In this document: piece by piece, positions 62,296-64,000 of the stretch | Position numbering within the stretch: the stretch's first letter is position 1 | How the letters are laid out: every line of letters begins with the position of its first letter | Assembly (NCBI GenBank): GCA_016719385.1 | Contig: JADJZA010000006.1 | Coordinates: 248,001 to 312,000, forward strand | Direction: 5' to 3' | Length of the DNA stretch: 64,000 nucleotides | From: Candidatus Microthrix subdominans | GTDB lineage: Bacteria > Actinomycetota > Acidimicrobiia > Acidimicrobiales > Microtrichaceae | Notes under the pieces: generated by a model | What the model was told of the DNA's origin: nothing | What the model saw: only the letters and a program-made list of their open reading frames with translations | The model's database searches: none | Position numbers and translations under genes: made by a program

Positions 62296-64000
62296 TCACT
62301 TCACCCGCCGGAACCGAGCCTTCAACCAGCCGAGCATCCCATGCGACGCCGTGTCGGTGGACGCTGCTTTTTTGGGTCGGGTGAACCAGCGCGCCGCCAC
62401 CTTGCCGATCCAAGCGGCTGGTCCGGCGACCCACCTCATCGGACCGGGGAATTCGCTGCGGAGCACGTTGGCGGCGACGGTTACCAACTGGCCTGCCGTG
62501 GCTTGAATTTCGCTGCTTCCCGGGTCGTTCAAGGTGTCCAACCCAACACGCCACGTGCGCTTGTCGACGGCCGGAAGCGTTTCGGCGATGATCTGATTCT
62601 GTCGGATGGCGATGAGTGCGTTTCGAACATCGTTCTCGGATTCTGCGCTCGGGTCCTGGCCGCCCTGGACCTCGACTTCCTTGTTCGCAGCCCTCAGCTC
62701 GGCGAGGTAGTCGCGCACGGCGGTCTCTTGGTCAGGGGTCAGGTCATCCAGAAGGATCTGGATGCCCGTCGACGCGCTGTCGAGGCGGCCCCACATCCAG
62801 TCGTTCTCGCGCCAGCGCTGATCGAGAAATGCCGAGAAGTTGCCGAGTTCGTTGCCGGCCAGCTTGACTTGGGGACGAAGAAAGTTGGGGCAACCGGTCC
62901 ATCCGTCCGGCTTTTCTTCGCCGATTTTGTCCGACTTGGTCTTGAGAAGCTCGAACTCGCCGGCGAGTGGTGTGATGGCTGCGGCCGAGAGGCGACGAAA
63001 CTCGATTTCGGTACCTCCCGGCCGGCCGCTGAGATACTCGGGCATGCACAGGATCTCCAGATCGGCAAGCGCATGCTTGGTCGTCTCTGGTCCCCGAATC
63101 ACCAGGTCCAGCAGCTCAGCGGGGTGGCCGTCAGGGAGTTTCCCGGTGCTGATCTTGCGGACCTCGTCGACCTGCTTGACAATCCTCTCGAGGATCAGTT
63201 CCCGAAGACCCGTGCCTCCTTCGCCGGGGTCGGCGCCGCCGTCCGAGTCGACCAGCGCTTGCAGAACCGCATACGTGCCCGCAAGGTACGGCCCGGAGTC
63301 GTTCTCGTCGAGCAAGGTGTTGGACACCTCGCCGGACACGCAGAGGAGGCCGTCGAGAGTCGCCAGCGATTCGGTGCACCAGCCGTCCATCGACCCGGCG
63401 GGCACGTATCCCCTGCGTCGGGCGAGGGTCACCCAGCCGATGCGTCTCGTGCGCTCCAGCAGGCTCACCACATCTTTCAGCCGGTACATCTCCAACTTGG
63501 CATCACCGATGGCGTCGATGGCCTCGGCGTCTTCGGCGGATGATTCGACCGCACGGGTCCATTCCAGTGTCAGGGCGAGCGTTCGGCGCAGCACCGCAAT
63601 GCCGGCGCCAAACAGGGCGTCGACATGATTTTCCGGCACCTTGCCCACCTGCTGGGGGACGTCCGGGCCCCCGCCCACCTGCTGTTGGAAGGCGGCGCTG
63701 AGAACGCAGTCCAGGTTGTTCAGGTCGGAGTCGATCCAGTCCCCCAGTGGGGCGCGCCAAGAGGACTCGTCGTCCACGACCGGAAACGGGTCCTCGCCCA
63801 GCGCAATCACCGGCTGGTCGAGCAGCCGACGCAGCCGAACGGCGTCCGCCGTGGCCCGCTGCATGGCGTAATCCTCCCAACGTGAGGCGTCCAGCTGGAA
63901 CGTGGTTGCGCCCGTTTCGGCTTGGTGCCTTTTGAATCGGGCGAGGGTCGCCGCGCGAAGCAGTTGGGCCATGCGGATCGACCGGTTGTGGCGATCGAGT
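62296..64000 (-). CDS. Patatin-like protein, DUF3376 C-terminal region (partial, runs off the window end)
   Basis: This is a soluble segment of at least 567 residues. The frame has no stop up to base 64000 and reads LDRHNRSIR before an internal ATG at 63972, so the N-terminus lies outside. DUF3376 marks are LVIRGPETTKHALADLEIL and WRENDWMWGRLDSASTGIQI. Such regions follow an N-terminal patatin lipase domain (GxSxG Ser and Asp) in actinobacteria; that domain is not visible here, so lipase function is inference only. The C-terminus ends in a basic, Arg/Lys-rich tail (WLKARFRRVK). Confidence 0.75.
   Translation of the reverse strand, partial: LDRHNRSIRMAQLLRAATLARFKRHQAETGATTFQLDASRWEDYAMQRATADAVRLRRLLDQPVIALGEDPFPVVDDESSWRAPLGDWIDSDLNNLDCVLSAAFQQQVGGGPDVPQQVGKVPENHVDALFGAGIAVLRRTLALTLEWTRAVESSAEDAEAIDAIGDAKLEMYRLKDVVSLLERTRRIGWVTLARRRGYVPAGSMDGWCTESLATLDGLLCVSGEVSNTLLDENDSGPYLAGTYAVLQALVDSDGGADPGEGGTGLRELILERIVKQVDEVRKISTGKLPDGHPAELLDLVIRGPETTKHALADLEILCMPEYLSGRPGGTEIEFRRLSAAAITPLAGEFELLKTKSDKIGEEKPDGWTGCPNFLRPQVKLAGNELGNFSAFLDQRWRENDWMWGRLDSASTGIQILLDDLTPDQETAVRDYLAELRAANKEVEVQGGQDPSAESENDVRNALIAIRQNQIIAETLPAVDKRTWRVGLDTLNDPGSSEIQATAGQLVTVAANVLRSEFPGPMRWVAGPAAWIGKVAARWFTRPKKAASTDTASHGMLGWLKARFRRVK

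Overview
This is 64 kb of high-GC DNA from a free-living actinobacterium. I infer the class Acidimicrobiia (a Microthrix- or Ilumatobacter-like organism). The grounds are gene content: an XPB helicase with its Rv0862c-type partner, an F420-type LLM oxidoreductase, CYP125 and KstR-like sterol genes, DUF222/HNH proteins, SLH-domain exoproteins, and many GTG starts with 1-4 nt gene overlaps. No rRNA, tRNA, CRISPR array, insertion sequence or prophage was recognised, so this looks like ordinary chromosome.

Layout. 1-6.5 kb: two secreted proteins sharing a new-looking concanavalin-like domain (one fused to SLH repeats and frameshifted), a partial FN3 exoprotein, and the XPB pair. 6.5-11.6 kb: a GH13 alpha-glucosidase, then a zinc-uptake cluster (zur, znuA, znuC, znuB) with a Zur-box-like site on the znuA promoter. 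11.8-24.8 kb: mixed single genes, namely a frameshifted DUF222-HNH protein, a GT-C glycosyltransferase, a DUF2817 peptidase-like protein, an ATP-grasp enzyme, a Baeyer-Villiger-type monooxygenase, a pentapeptide-repeat protein, a LEA-like repeat protein, ACC deaminase, and an ECF sigma factor whose C-terminal domain is locally out of frame. 24.8-31 kb: a CUT1 sugar ABC operon and a DrrAB-type exporter. 31.4-35.7 kb: an LLM oxidoreductase, a TetR regulator, nitronate monooxygenase and a CYP125-type P450. 35.8-44.8 kb: a complete kdp potassium operon, with a 55-residue membrane peptide in front of kdpF and an extra DUF4118 protein after kdpE. 44.9-50.5 kb: a branched-chain-type ABC importer in which LivH, LivM and LivG are one 999-residue polypeptide. 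50.6-60.2 kb: a META lipoprotein, a second P450, an amidohydrolase, an enoyl-CoA hydratase, an MFS exporter, a KstR-like TetR regulator, an acyl-CoA dehydrogenase, and an ArsR-rhodanese/CPxC membrane protein pair. 60.4-64 kb: ilvD and the C-terminal part of a patatin-like DUF3376 protein running off the end.

Most interesting connection. Three intergenic sites (44839, 52911, 58754) share the 19-bp consensus GCGCGAGAACGYGTTCTAC, and a fourth, weaker site lies at 52821. The core resembles the mycobacterial KstR operator (TnnAACnnGTTnnA). The sites lie in front of the ABC importer, the amidohydrolase, the acyl-CoA dehydrogenase-kstR pair and a P450. The window also encodes a KstR-like repressor and a CYP125-like sterol hydroxylase. 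I read this as part of a sterol or branched-lipid catabolic regulon that also controls a LIV-type importer.

Caution. Three genes carry single-base indels at or near short homopolymers (near 780, near 12655, and near 24515 and 24686). They could be true lesions or assembly errors. Functions are from motif and family recognition by eye; no database search was run.
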